DNA of 35,508 nt from Silene noctiflora (Eukaryota > Streptophyta > Magnoliopsida > Caryophyllales > Caryophyllaceae). The DNA lies in the NCBI GenBank assembly GCA_009801015.1, contig VHZZ01003872.1:52931-88438 (forward strand), in the 5' to 3' direction. A program made the position numbers and the translations under genes. Numbering within the stretch: position 1 is the first letter of the stretch; each line of letters opens with the position of its first letter. The notes beneath the pieces were generated by a model. The model did not search any database and had not been told where the DNA came from. It saw only the letters and a list, made by a program, of their open reading frames with translations. Shown piece after piece: positions 23,151 to 32,229 of the stretch.

Positions 23151-23562
23151 CGTATACACCGCCGAGGCGTTTTTAGTGGGGGTTTATGGGGTCCCATTGA
23201 ACTCCCATGGACACCAGAAAAGAAATATATACAAGTAAGAATAATATGAAACATTAAGATATAGCTGTCATAGACTCATAGTGGTAAAACTTTTTACATT
23301 TTATCCAAAAGGTTGCGGGTTCGAGCCCTCTTACTTACAATTTTGTAACTAATTTTGCCAAGTTCCTTGATTTGTTTTTCAATTAATTTTTCTTTTATTA
23401 TTGTTTTCTTGATGAATTTTTATTGTTAACATGCTTAAATATCAAGTACTATATTTAATAGTAGTAAAATGGTGGTTTTTAATTTCTTTTGGGGAAAAAA
23501 AAAATCTTGTAAACTCGACCCTCCATCAAGGGGATCCTAGAAACGCCACTGTATACATGCAC
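23151..23562. repeat. Possible non-autonomous element with GGCGTTT/AAACGCC ends
   Basis: The left end 'gtatacaccgccgaggcgtt' and the reverse complement of the right end 'gtatacagtggcgtttctag' are similar, and both continue into a G-rich block. The right end CTAGAAACGCCACTG resembles termini of a common plant hAT-like family beginning CAGTGGCG. No clean target duplication was found. A tRNA-like segment sits inside it. Confidence 0.35.
23265..23345 (+). repeat. Possible tRNA-derived SINE head
   Basis: A degenerate box A (TAGACTCATAGTGG at about 23271) is followed 35 nt later by a canonical box B (GGTTCGAGCC at 23318-23327). Box A has extra bases relative to TAGCTCAGTGG. No cloverleaf can be drawn, so it is not a tRNA gene; a SINE head or tRNA relic fits better. 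The tail was not delimited. Confidence 0.35.
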
Positions 23563-23640
23563 AATCAACTTTGGCCTTCCTTACGATGGAGGTGTCCGTT
23601 TTAATAATAATACAGGACAAACATCATTAAGTGTGCATAT

Positions 23641-23815
23641 TAGAGGTGACAATCATATCACTCGGAGCGGTTAGGTGTCGGGTCAAAGCGGGCGGGCCGG
23701 CTCATATTGGGTTCAGATTGCGTCGGGTCAGTGACGGGTCATATCGAGTCATCTTCGGGTCAGGTCATCAGCGGGTGGCCAGTAGGGTCGGGTCAGTATC
23801 GGGTGAGGTTATCAG
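23641..23815 (-). repeat. hAT-type CCCGA element fragment, opposite orientation
   Basis: It begins TAGAGGTGACAATC, a hAT-like terminus, then carries many GGGTC/GGGTCGGGTCA words, the reverse of the CCCGA repeats elsewhere. The right side has no matching terminus. The flanks 'gtgcatat' (before) and 'cagcatat' (after) agree at six of eight bases, which may be a decayed 8-bp duplication. Confidence 0.45.
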
Positions 23816-23861
23816 CATATATTTTATCTTATATATTTAGTTTTTCATGGATAATTTTATA

Positions 23862-25416
23862 CTCCCTCCTATTCCCGATAATTGTCCCATTTGGACAATG
23901 ACACGAAAATTAAGGAATGAAGTTAAATAATGAAATGTATTGTATAGGGGTAAGAATATAGGTAGACCTGGCAAAATCAACCCGACCCGAATGATCCGAC
24001 CCGAAAAGGCTGACCCGAGACCCGAATTAACCCGACTTGTGGGACCCGAATTTGACCCGAAAACCCGAATTAACCCGACCCGACCCGATCTTGACCCGAG
24101 TTTTGCTAGACCCGCACTGACCCGACCCGTTGTCACCCGACCCGAAACCACCCGGACCGAAACAACCCGACCCGAAATCACCCGATCCGTAAATGACCCG
24201 ATTTAAATGACCCGAATTGACCCGAAATAGCTAATTTAAAATTGCATTCAATATTAGTACTAAATTAATTTAAGGAATTGAAAATGCTTAATTCAATACA
24301 AAATAATTAGCATGAAATTGTATAAACTTTGTTTACACAAAATTTATACTCATCCATTCTTTTCTTTTTTTGCTGTCCTTTTTTTTTATTTGCATATGAC
24401 ACACGCGTGCGACAAGCTCCCTTATTACTAATTTTTCGATAAGTGAATCTGTAAAAAAGAAAATGTAATATGTTATGAATCAATCCCGTTATAATTCAAT
24501 CTCAAATAATCCTATCATTAGATCACTTGTATAAGAATGTGTGAACGTTTCAAAATTAAGATTTAAATGATGGTTGTAAATAAATGTGAACTATTAGTAA
24601 TAATACACAAACTTTATTAACATGATATCCACCCAGATTTAAATTTGAATTATAAGTAATAATATCGTAACCGTCTATAATATTGTTATTAATTAATAAA
24701 CTATTAAACGTATTTCTTTCCAGGTTAAGTTAAATACTTAAATGTAATACATCATTATATTTAGAATAAAAAGAATTGGTTGAGATTATCTTACCATCAT
24801 TAACTCATTACAATATTAAAGCACTCAACAATTGATAATATGTTTGACTTGAAGATGATTACAATTTACAAACATCTCGTATTAACTATTTCGACATTTG
24901 ATAATGAACTCAAATAAAAACTATAAACAAAATATCCTAAAAATAATATATACTCGGTTAGTAAATAATTTAACAGAAGTAAAGGAACGAAAGAAAAAAA
25001 AATGGCTAGTTATTTAAAAAATGCGAAGATGTAAAACGTACCAACTCCAACTAACCCGACCCGCAAATGACCTGATTTGAAATAACCCGACCCGCTTTTT
25101 CATTGACCCGAAAATAACCCGGCCTGAAACAACCCGACCCGCTTGACCCGAAAATGACCCGACTAACAACCCGAAAGAAANCCGNAAACCCGAACTGACC
25201 CGACCCGAATTGACCTGACCCGAACCCGACCCGTTGACCCGTTTTGCCAGGTCTAAATATAGGTGGGGTGGTGAGTTAATAAGATGAGTTAATGGTGGGT
25301 TGGGTAGTAATATGTGTAAAGTAACAAAGGTAGCATGGTAATTATTGTAGACAATGGGACATTATTGTGAATAGACGGAAATGGACAATGGGACAATTAT
25401 GTAGAATAGGAGGGAG
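23862..25416. mobile_element. Stowaway MITE split by a nested hAT MITE
   Basis: The perfect 13-bp inverted ends are CTCCCTCCTATTC at 23862-23874 and GAATAGGAGGGAG at 25404-25416, with TA outside each end (23860-23861 and 25417-25418). Removing the inner element (23963-25255) and one copy of its 8-bp duplication leaves about 254 bp, a normal Stowaway size. The inner arms also match, for example 'attgtcccatt' on the left and 'aatgggacaat' on the right. Confidence 0.87.
23963..25255 (+). mobile_element. hAT-superfamily MITE with CCCGA subterminal repeats
   Basis: Perfect 14-bp terminal inverted repeats TAGACCTGGCAAAA (23963-23976) and TTTTGCCAGGTCTA (25242-25255) are flanked by a perfect 8-bp target duplication AATATAGG (23955-23962 and 25256-25263). 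An 8-bp duplication with a TAG..TGGC terminus is the hAT signature. About 260 bp at the left and 220 bp at the right consist of degenerate CCCGA/ACCCGACCCG repeats in the same orientation at both ends, and the core is AT-rich without coding capacity. Such repeats near the ends of hAT elements are where transposase binds in Ac; that role is inferred here. Two N bases lie in the right block. Confidence 0.88.
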
Positions 25417-25507
25417 TATTTAAATAATGTGTCAGAGTATTAATTGTAGTTTTAAGTGAAAACAATTAAGATGATTGTCAATTTGGTCTTATTTACATCA
25501 TTATTAG

Positions 25508-25787
25508 GCTCTATTTGGCAAGACATTTCAGGTACCTGATTTGGTCAAAAGAGCCTATTTGACCAAAATTTCAGGTACCTTATTTTTTTGTAAGAAGCTT
25601 ATTTAACCAAATAAGCTAACTGAAATGAAATGCTACCTAGAGTAGCATTTGAGATTTCAGGTCTCGGATTTGATTTGATTTTCCCTTTTTACCCCTTAAA
25701 TCTTTACTATTAAATAATTATCATATTCTTTTACGGCATTTCATCAAAATCAGTTACTTTTCAGTTAAATTGCCAAACATTTTTTTA
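25508..25787. repeat. Possible MITE with a strong hairpin near its left end
   Basis: The left end contains CTATTTGGCAAGAC and the right part AAATTGCCAAACAT, an inverted pair about 260 bp apart. Immediately inside the left end, 'caggtacctgatttggtcaa' and 'tttgaccaaaatttcaggta' fold into a hairpin (about 25527-25579). The sequence resumes after the inserted element at 25797-26330, so the right boundary is uncertain. Confidence 0.35.
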
Positions 25788-25796
25788 TATAATAAA

Positions 25797-26330
25797 TGTT
25801 TTTTTTGTCAAAAACTACCTTATATTTAGGGGTATTTGTAAAAAGACTACCTTACATTATTTTTTTTGTTTTCTACCACCTTTGTTTTCTTTAGTCTTGG
25901 TCAATAACTACCAACGCTAAGAATCTAGACAAATTTAGCTAGTTTTCTAGCTGAAATCTATCTCTCTGGACTCTTTTGCGTTTTAATCTTGCTTAGGCAC
26001 GACTTTGGGAAGTCATAATGTACTTACACTTAACTTTAGTAGATGTTCGAAGTTATTACTGAAATGTGAAAACATAAATTTTGCTTATGTGAAGTTAAAN
26101 TAGGGGTTGAANTAGGNGTTGGACNTANTTGATCATTGTTGTTTGATGTTAAAAAAGTNATGTGANATAGGTTAATGTCGCTAAATTGACCAAATCTCGC
26201 CATATTTTCAACACAGGTAGTTTTTGACCAAAAAAAGAGAAAATAAAGGTAGTCTAAAGCAAGAAAAATAACATAAGGTAGTCTTTTTACAAATACCCCT
26301 AAATATAAGGTAGTTTTTGACAAAAAGCTC
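25797..26330. mobile_element. Non-autonomous Mutator-like element (MULE MITE)
   Basis: A long inverted repeat of roughly 55 bp is visible: GTCAAAAACTACCTTATATT and onward at the left, with its near-perfect reverse complement at 26273-26325. The same 9-bp word TATAATAAA directly flanks the element (25788-25796 and 26331-26339). Long inverted ends plus a 9-bp duplication indicate the Mutator superfamily. The 534-bp element has no transposase. Seven N bases cluster at 26100-26166. Its left tip has a variable T run. Confidence 0.82.
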
Positions 26331-26399
26331 TATAATAAACTACTTTATCAGTTCCTAATTTTCAGCTACCTTATCGCTATCTTTTCAGGTTTCAGTTAG

Positions 26400-26594
26400 C
26401 TAGTTCATGATCAGGTCATCCATTGGGTTGCGTCAATATCGGATTACGGGTGAGGTAGGGTCGGTTAAGGACGGGTTCGGGTTGGACAAAATAAGAACGC
26501 TATCGTTTATCAGGTCGGGTCGACTTCGGTTCACCCAATTTTTGAACTTTAGCGGGTCGGGTTCTTCGAGTCGAGCCAGCTATTGCCAGCTCTA
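26400..26594 (-). repeat. hAT-type CCCGA element fragment upstream of the pseudogene
   Basis: GGGTCGG-type repeats run to a right end TTGCCAGCTCTA (26583-26594), whose reverse complement TAGAGCTGGCAA resembles the hAT terminus of the 23963 element. The left end and target duplication are not readable. It sits where the 5' exons of the stachyose synthase-like gene would be expected. Confidence 0.45.
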
Positions 26595-26611
26595 GGCATA
26601 TAGGACACATC

Positions 26612-26634
26612 TTTTTTTTTTTTTTTTTTTTTTT
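26612..26634 (+). repeat. Poly-T tract
   Basis: An uninterrupted T run of over 20 bases follows the hAT-like fragment. It is a simple repeat and may mark a retroposon tail on the minus strand. Confidence 0.7.
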
Positions 26635-26820
26635 CAAATGTATCATGCTTTTGTTTTATTCCTTCACATAAACATATTTAACCAGTCTTAAAGCTTAAAA
26701 CAGATATACCCGTCTTAAATGGGAATTTGACGTATAATTATCTATTTACTGAAATATTGATCATTTATCATTGTTTTTTATGCACACTACTTTTCTTGGT
26801 TCTTGCTTGCTTGCATTAAT

Positions 26821-28849
26821 CCATGGCACCTCCAAGAGCTGGAAGAGTTAATTGGAAAAAATGCCGAAAATATGAGCAACACAAGTGAAAGTAATTGCGG
26901 AAATTGTTGTAATGAGGGTAGTGAAGGTAGTGAATTATGTGGTATGAAAGCTTTCACAAAGGATCTTATTAGGGAAAAGTTTAAAGGTTTGAATGATATA
27001 TGGGTGTGGCATGCCCTTTGTGGAGCATGGGGCGGAGTTAGGCCCGGAACAACCAGTCTGAGTTCAAGTATTATACCATGCAAGGTGTCACCTGGTCTTG
27101 CTGGTACAATGGATGATCTTGCTGTGGATGGACTTGTTGAAGGTGGGATCGGATTGGTACATCCTGATCAAGCTGCTCAACTCTTTGATTCTATGCACTC
27201 ATACCTTTCTAGTGCAGGAAGTACTGGTGTTAAAGTTGATGTCATGCAACTCATCTTTTTTCTTCATTTCTTATCCTGAATTTTTATTTAAAGTTTGTTT
27301 TTGTTTGGATGAAAAGATTTAGAAGAAATTAAATTAACAGTTTTCTCGATTACCTTGCCGGCCTTTCCCTTCCCTCCATCCCCTTCCCCTTCCTCTCCCT
27401 TGTATTTGTAGTTCTATTTGTAGATGTGGGTTGCCTTAATCAGGATGAAATTATCGAATGCTTATCTTTCATATATATTGGACTCCCTTGTAGAGACACT
27501 TGAGTATGTATCAGAACATTTCGGAGGCATTGTGGAGCTTGCAAAGAAATATTATGATGGACTGTCAAGATCCCTTCAGAAAAACTTCATGGGTACCAAC
27601 CTTCTCGCAAGCATGGAGCAATGCAATGACACTTTTTGTTTCTTGGAACCAAACAAGTATCCATGGGAAGAGTTGGTAAGAATTATCACCCGAATTATCA
27701 CAAGACCATCTTACATTCTTACCAGGTTTCTACCTGTAGTCAGTGTAGTGGTATTTTTATTGATATGACTCAAAAATCAATGTTCCGTAGGTGATGTCTT
27801 TTGGTTTCAAGACCCGAATGGGGACCCAAATGGAGTGTTTTGGCTACAAGGAGTCCATATGATCCACTGTTTATATAACAGTTTGTGGATGGGCCAGATT
27901 TTGCACCCTGATTGAGTGATTGGGGCATGTTTCAGAGTGATCACGTATGTGCCAAGTTCCATGCCGCATCACGAGCAATCTGTGGTGGGCCCATCTATGT
28001 CAGCGATTCCCTTGGGGGACATGACTTTGATTTCTTGAAGAAACTAGTGTACCCTGATGGAACTATTCCGAAATGTCAGCATTTTGCCTTACCTACCAGG
28101 GATGTTCTCCTTCAAAAACCCTCTCTTTGCCCAGAAATCCGTCCTAAAGATGGGGAACTTTAACAAGGTATGCATTCTTTCAATTGAATGACAATTGTTA
28201 TTTAGTTATCCGAGATGTCTGAATTCTCCAATAAGACGGTCTGGCATATAGAGGTTTTGGCTAGATAATTATGGTTCAAGTTCACTAAAGTGTGATCGGA
28301 GTATTTAATTGCCAAGGAGCAGGGTGGGATGGGAAGGAGAGAAGGATTAAAGGGTACAAAGAATGTTACAAACGCATGGAAGCATTGGTTCATGTAAAGG
28401 ACATAGAATGGGATCAAACATTAGAAGGCGTTGAAATGGGTGATGCTGAAGAATACGCTGTCTATCTGGACCAAGAAGCCTCACTTGTCTCGATGACATC
28501 AAAATCTGAACCAATCAAGATGGCCCTCGATCCTTCCTCATTTGAGCTCTTAAGCTTCGTCCCAATGCAGAAGCTAGGGCATGATCATAAGTTTGCTCCA
28601 ATCGGCCTAATCAACATGTTTAATTGTGGAGGAACTATCCATGGGGTCGAGTATGAGGGGTTGAGGGCCAAGATGAAGATTAAAGGAAGGGGAAGCTTCT
28701 TAGCATATTCGACCAAGCCGCCTAAGATGTGCCAGGTGAATGGTGAGGATGTGGAATTTGAGCGGGACAATGAGCTGAACAAGTTGGTTTTTGATTTGCC
28801 TTGGATTGAAAAGTATGGCGGTGTTTCTGATGTCATTGTTCAATACTAA
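26821..28849 (+). pseudogene. 5'-truncated, frameshifted stachyose synthase-like gene (raffinose synthase family)
   Basis: Homology starts near residue 400 of an 850-870-aa family with QELEELIGKN, then GMKAFTKDLIREKFKGL, WHALCGAWGGVRPG and GIGLVHPDQ; the acidic insert before GMKAFTKDL points to the stachyose synthase rather than raffinose synthase group. Later blocks are TLEYVSEHFGG, VFWFQDPNGDP, GVHMIHC, FQSDHVCAKFH, ICGGPIYVSD and FNCQGAGW, ending ...VIVQY at 28849. Lesions seen: no N-terminal exons anywhere upstream, with transposons instead; the expected donor after 27249 reads CT instead of GT; an extra AC at 27631-27632; an 8-bp insertion with stop at 27908-27923; an extra C at 28110; and a damaged acceptor near 28290. 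Remaining introns are 27676-27789 (GT-AG) and from 28168. A functional enzyme would make stachyose from raffinose and galactinol. Draft sequence errors cannot explain all lesions. Confidence 0.88.
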
Positions 28850-29400
28850 TGCACTGACAAGCGCAGAAGTCCGTTGAAACTTTGGAGCTTGAGAGTCATG
28901 GAGTACTACTCATTTATCATCTTGTTAGTATTGATTTTGTGGATATTGCAACTTAGTTTTGTTTCTAAACCCTCGAGAATTTTTTGGCTGTGTCATGGAA
29001 ACTTTGGAAAGTGAGATGACTTTCTAGTGTACATTACTGGTGTTGAGTTTGTAGATATTGTACGCAACTAACTATTAAGGTTAAGACGATTATAAATCAA
29101 CAGCTTATAATGTTCGATCAAATGTGTGTTTTTAATTCGGTCTTTAACAACAAAACCAGAGTTCTAACTCAGAAATTTAAGGAAGCAGCTAACCTTTCTC
29201 TGATGTCTTCAATATGAATTTTGTTCAGCCATAGCTGGAGGCTAACATCATCATTTCCACACCCTTTGCCTTGTGGAGTTGTGGTAGACGGAAAATTTAT
29301 ACTCGGTTAATACTTATCCGTCTTGATCATTTTTTTCCAACTGAGCCATCTCCGGTTCAAAAGGAGTATCAGATCTATTAAGCATTTTTCCAACTAACTG
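28850..29400. other. Intergenic stretch between the pseudogene and the PPR gene
   Basis: No gene or clear repeat is visible. It should contain the 3' ends of the two converging loci. Confidence 0.45.
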
Positions 29401-31074
29401 TTAACCAATCCAGCTGCCAGCTTTCTGCATTTTTATGTTATTTTCTTTCTTCTTATTTTTTAGGTATGTCACAGAACTCCAAACTCCTTTTTCACCATAG
29501 ATTTTTGACAGCAGTGAATAAACAGCGGGGTTATCGTTTTCTAATTTGAGGATTGCTTCTGCAGCATTACTGCTGAATCCTGAATTTGAATGCACGGCAC
29601 ATGCCCCAAGCAACGCGCCCCACACCACGACGTCTGCCTCCAATGGCATGCTTTGAATCAACCTCAGTGCCTTGTCTAAAAGACCTGCTCTTCCATATAG
29701 ATCGACCATGCAGGCATAGTGCTCTTTTTCTGCAGGTATGCCGTAAGTTTTTTCCATGCTTGCAAAGATCCTTTCACCTTCCACAACTTGACCTCCATGC
29801 CCACAAGCAGATAAAGCATGTACAAAGGTCGTTTGATCAGGCCTTATACCACCACTAGTCATTTCCTCAAATGCGTTCACAGCTCTTTTAGCGAGCCCAT
29901 GCATTGCAAGACAACCTATAATTGTGTTCCATGACGGCAGAGTTTTTTCGGGCTGTGTTTTAAATATATGATGTGCGGCTTCAATGTTTCCACATTTGGC
30001 ATACATGCAGACAAGGGCAGTTGAAACTACAATTTCATCAGTTACACCATACTTGAGAATGCTCGCATGGAGTTGTTCCCCTATAAGAAGTTCCGAATGC
30101 CTAGCACAAGCTGCCAAAATGCTTGAAAATGTGTGCTGATTTGGCCGAATCCCCGATCTTATCATCACGGGGAACAACTCCAAAGCGTTAAAATACTTTC
30201 CTAGCCGCACATAGCCAGAGATCATTGCAGTCCAGGAAACTATATTCTTTTCATCCATCTTATCAAAAATATATCGAGCTTTTTGAAATTGGTCATTTTT
30301 CAAAAAACCATCAATCAATATAGTCCAAGAGACGACATTTCTCCGAGGCATCCTATTGAAAGCATGGTGAGCTTTAAGGCTGAGACCTAAATCCATAAGA
30401 CCCAAAATGAAGGCATTCCAGACAGGAACACTCTTTTCTACTATATCACGAAACACGCAGCATAACGCAGAATGATCCCCCAATTTTGTGTATCCTCTAA
30501 TCAAAGCTGACCCGACAAATGCATTACAACTATAACCTAGAGAAACAATTTGAGCATGAAGCTGAGGGATGAGAATATCGAAAGAAGAAGCTAAAAAGGA
30601 GGTGATGACGATGGAAAAAGTGTAGTGATTAGGGCGGAAACCAGACGACTGTAAAAGACGGTAATATTGGAAGGTGGAGTGGTAGTCCTGCTTGTTTTGG
30701 AAAGCAGAGAGCAAGGTATTCCAAGAGACAATATCTCTGTGGGGCATTTCATCAAATAGTTGGAGGGCAGTGGGAATACAACCGTGTCGGAAATACGCAG
30801 CGATGAGGATATTCCAGGAAACAAGGTTGCGAGAGTTTGGGAATTCGTCAAAGAGCTGACGGAGATGGGTAAGGCCACCCGATGACCTCATCATCTGATT
30901 TAAAGTAGCCGATGAGATTCCCGAGAATTGGCGGGAATTCCTCATCGGCTTCAATCCTTGCTGAGCTTTTCTCAACCACATTTTTCCAAAATTAGTCCTC
31001 CAATTTTCACCTGAACCAACCTTACCTAACCACAAAGGTGGGGACACAAGGATGTAAAATCTGTCAACTGTCAA
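29401..31074 (-). CDS. PLS-class PPR protein ending in an E-type region (single exon)
   Basis: One uninterrupted frame of 557 codons. Repeats of about 31-36 residues with VSWNILIAAY, DIVSWNTLLSAF, NVVSWTILIDGF, NIVSWTAMISGY and PNQHTFSSILAAC show alternating P, L and S motifs. The C-terminus has the E-type pattern (YACMVDLYGRAGLLDKA, VVWGALLGACAVHSN, YSLLSKIYGEKG) and stops at AGSWIG, so there is no DYW deaminase domain and E+ is absent or truncated. PLS proteins of this class usually specify C-to-U RNA editing sites in mitochondria or plastids, recruiting the deaminase in trans when DYW is missing. The start is uncertain: an internal Met near residue 32 (MWLRKAQQG) looks more like an organelle-targeting start than the first Met. 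Intronless structure is normal for the family. The exact ortholog was not identified. Confidence 0.9.
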   Translation of the reverse strand: MTVDRFYILVSPPLWLGKVGSGENWRTNFGKMWLRKAQQGLKPMRNSRQFSGISSATLNQMMRSSGGLTHLRQLFDEFPNSRNLVSWNILIAAYFRHGCIPTALQLFDEMPHRDIVSWNTLLSAFQNKQDYHSTFQYYRLLQSSGFRPNHYTFSIVITSFLASSFDILIPQLHAQIVSLGYSCNAFVGSALIRGYTKLGDHSALCCVFRDIVEKSVPVWNAFILGLMDLGLSLKAHHAFNRMPRRNVVSWTILIDGFLKNDQFQKARYIFDKMDEKNIVSWTAMISGYVRLGKYFNALELFPVMIRSGIRPNQHTFSSILAACARHSELLIGEQLHASILKYGVTDEIVVSTALVCMYAKCGNIEAAHHIFKTQPEKTLPSWNTIIGCLAMHGLAKRAVNAFEEMTSGGIRPDQTTFVHALSACGHGGQVVEGERIFASMEKTYGIPAEKEHYACMVDLYGRAGLLDKALRLIQSMPLEADVVVWGALLGACAVHSNSGFSSNAAEAILKLENDNPAVYSLLSKIYGEKGVWSSVTYLKNKKKENNIKMQKAGSWIG

Positions 31075-31088
31075 CTGTCAACTGTCAG
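31057..31088 (+). repeat. Short tandem repeat of CTGTCAA at the PPR start
   Basis: Three to four copies of the heptamer CTGTCAA (last copy CTGTCAG) overlap the first codons of the longest PPR frame. A related 'ctgtcacctgtcagctaacc' lies about 70 bp upstream at 31139-31158, suggesting a local duplication. That repeat-rich first segment supports a downstream start for the protein. Confidence 0.7.
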
Positions 31089-31615
31089 CTAACTGTTTTA
31101 TGTTGCATTTTGAGGCTTGCATACACAGGGTGTTAAATCTGTCACCTGTCAGCTAACCGTTTATAGTTTTATTCCCAATACTTCACATCACAATTATTCT
31201 CGTGTAAGGTTGTCTTACCCAAAAATTGTATAAAACGGATCCCTAATACAACTGCCATAACCCAGTTACATAAAAAAGGTAGTGATGAGATGGGTTCACT
31301 TCTTTTGCAATATGGAGTGCACCATTTTAGATACAAACTTCTTATATAAGTCCGTCTCGCACAAGAATTTGTAAATCAATAGGTTTTTCCAATCATGTTA
31401 GAATACTTCTAGGCACATATCAGCCCAAACACGAGTTGAATAGAATCAATAAGGGAGTAATGCTCATAAAATAATGAACCGTACGAGTTATGCATAATAT
31501 AAAATAATTATACAACATGCTTTTTTCTGAGGTGAAAATTGCTTTTTTTTTTTATAGCTTAACTCATTTATATAATCGTGATGGTACTATCCGATAACAT
31601 CATAATAATGAAGGG
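31089..31615. other. PPR upstream region
   Basis: Likely promoter and intergenic DNA for the minus-strand PPR gene. It is AT-rich, with no further gene recognised. Confidence 0.4.
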
Positions 31616-31617
31616 AT

Positions 31618-31860
31618 CGGAAGAAATTTGAAAGGTGACAATTCCATTGTTTGGTTAATTGGAAAGGGAGGTAAATGGATCCTTCCATTTCTCTCCTTTA
31701 ACCATATTTTCCCTCCAATAGACGAAACATTTGGAGGGAAACTCCTTACTCCCTCCTTATATGAGCCGAGAAATTTGTGGAACCAAATATAAAGTAACAG
31801 ACCAAAACGAAATAAAGTAACCGCCACAAACAAGACGTGCTGTTAATTAAAAGGGGTACA
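31618..31860. repeat. Fragments of Tourist-like and Stowaway-like repeats
   Basis: From 31618 to 31745, 'gtttggtt... gggaggtaaatgg... ccctccaat... tttggagggaa' resembles pieces of the purine/pyrimidine element at 9812-10306. From 31749, CTCCCTCCTTATATGAGCC after a TA looks like a single Stowaway end without a visible partner. Both appear truncated. Confidence 0.35.
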
Positions 31861-32229
31861 CCCGACGATTGAGGGGAAATCAGAAAGACAGAATTGCAGG
31901 ATCGTCCTATTGAAATTAAGACAGAATCACACAGAGAAAACGGCAGCATGAAAGGCTATTGATGTCATAAAAGCATGATCATAAGCAGTACGGACTAGGG
32001 AATACATAGACTACTGACTACATACAATAACATTCCTAAAATCAAAGTTACCAAACTAGTTCGTCAATCAATCAATCAATCAATTACTGACTGTAGTGAC
32101 AACACCACCATTTCCTGTACCAAACACTAAACATTCCGTGCCTGATTACACATTCATTACCCTTTAAAAACCGGTACGAAAGCCGCCATTAAAACGAAGC
32201 ATAAAGAGTCTGATGTAGTGAAGGATCTT
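31861..32229. other. Intergenic DNA and probable 3' UTR of the Agenet gene
   Basis: No gene is seen. A short 'atca' tetranucleotide repeat (about 32063-32081) is the only regular feature. Confidence 0.4.

Noticed and set aside
23940..24206. 88-codon frame rich in TRPE/TRPD repeats
   Set aside because: It is a translation of the CCCGA repeat block of the hAT MITE.
23980..25240. CCCGA/CCCGAA repeats as interstitial telomere sequence
   Set aside because: Plant telomere repeat is CCCTAAA. The units here are irregular ACCCGA/GACCCG words tied to a hAT terminus, so they are subterminal transposon repeats.
23980..25240. CCCGA repeat blocks as a CRISPR-like array
   Set aside because: Units are 5-10 bp, degenerate, without regular spacers, in a plant nuclear genome.
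26036..26323. 95-codon minus-strand frame with unknown residues
   Set aside because: It lies inside the Mutator-like MITE, includes its inverted end, and contains several N codons.
26821..28849. A functional raffinose synthase family gene
   Set aside because: Independent frameshifts, an in-frame stop, a missing donor and absence of the N-terminal half cannot be resolved by any splice choice I could find.
29401..31074. DYW-type editing deaminase
   Set aside because: The frame stops at the E-type region (AGSWIG); no HxE or CxxC deaminase motifs follow before the stop.
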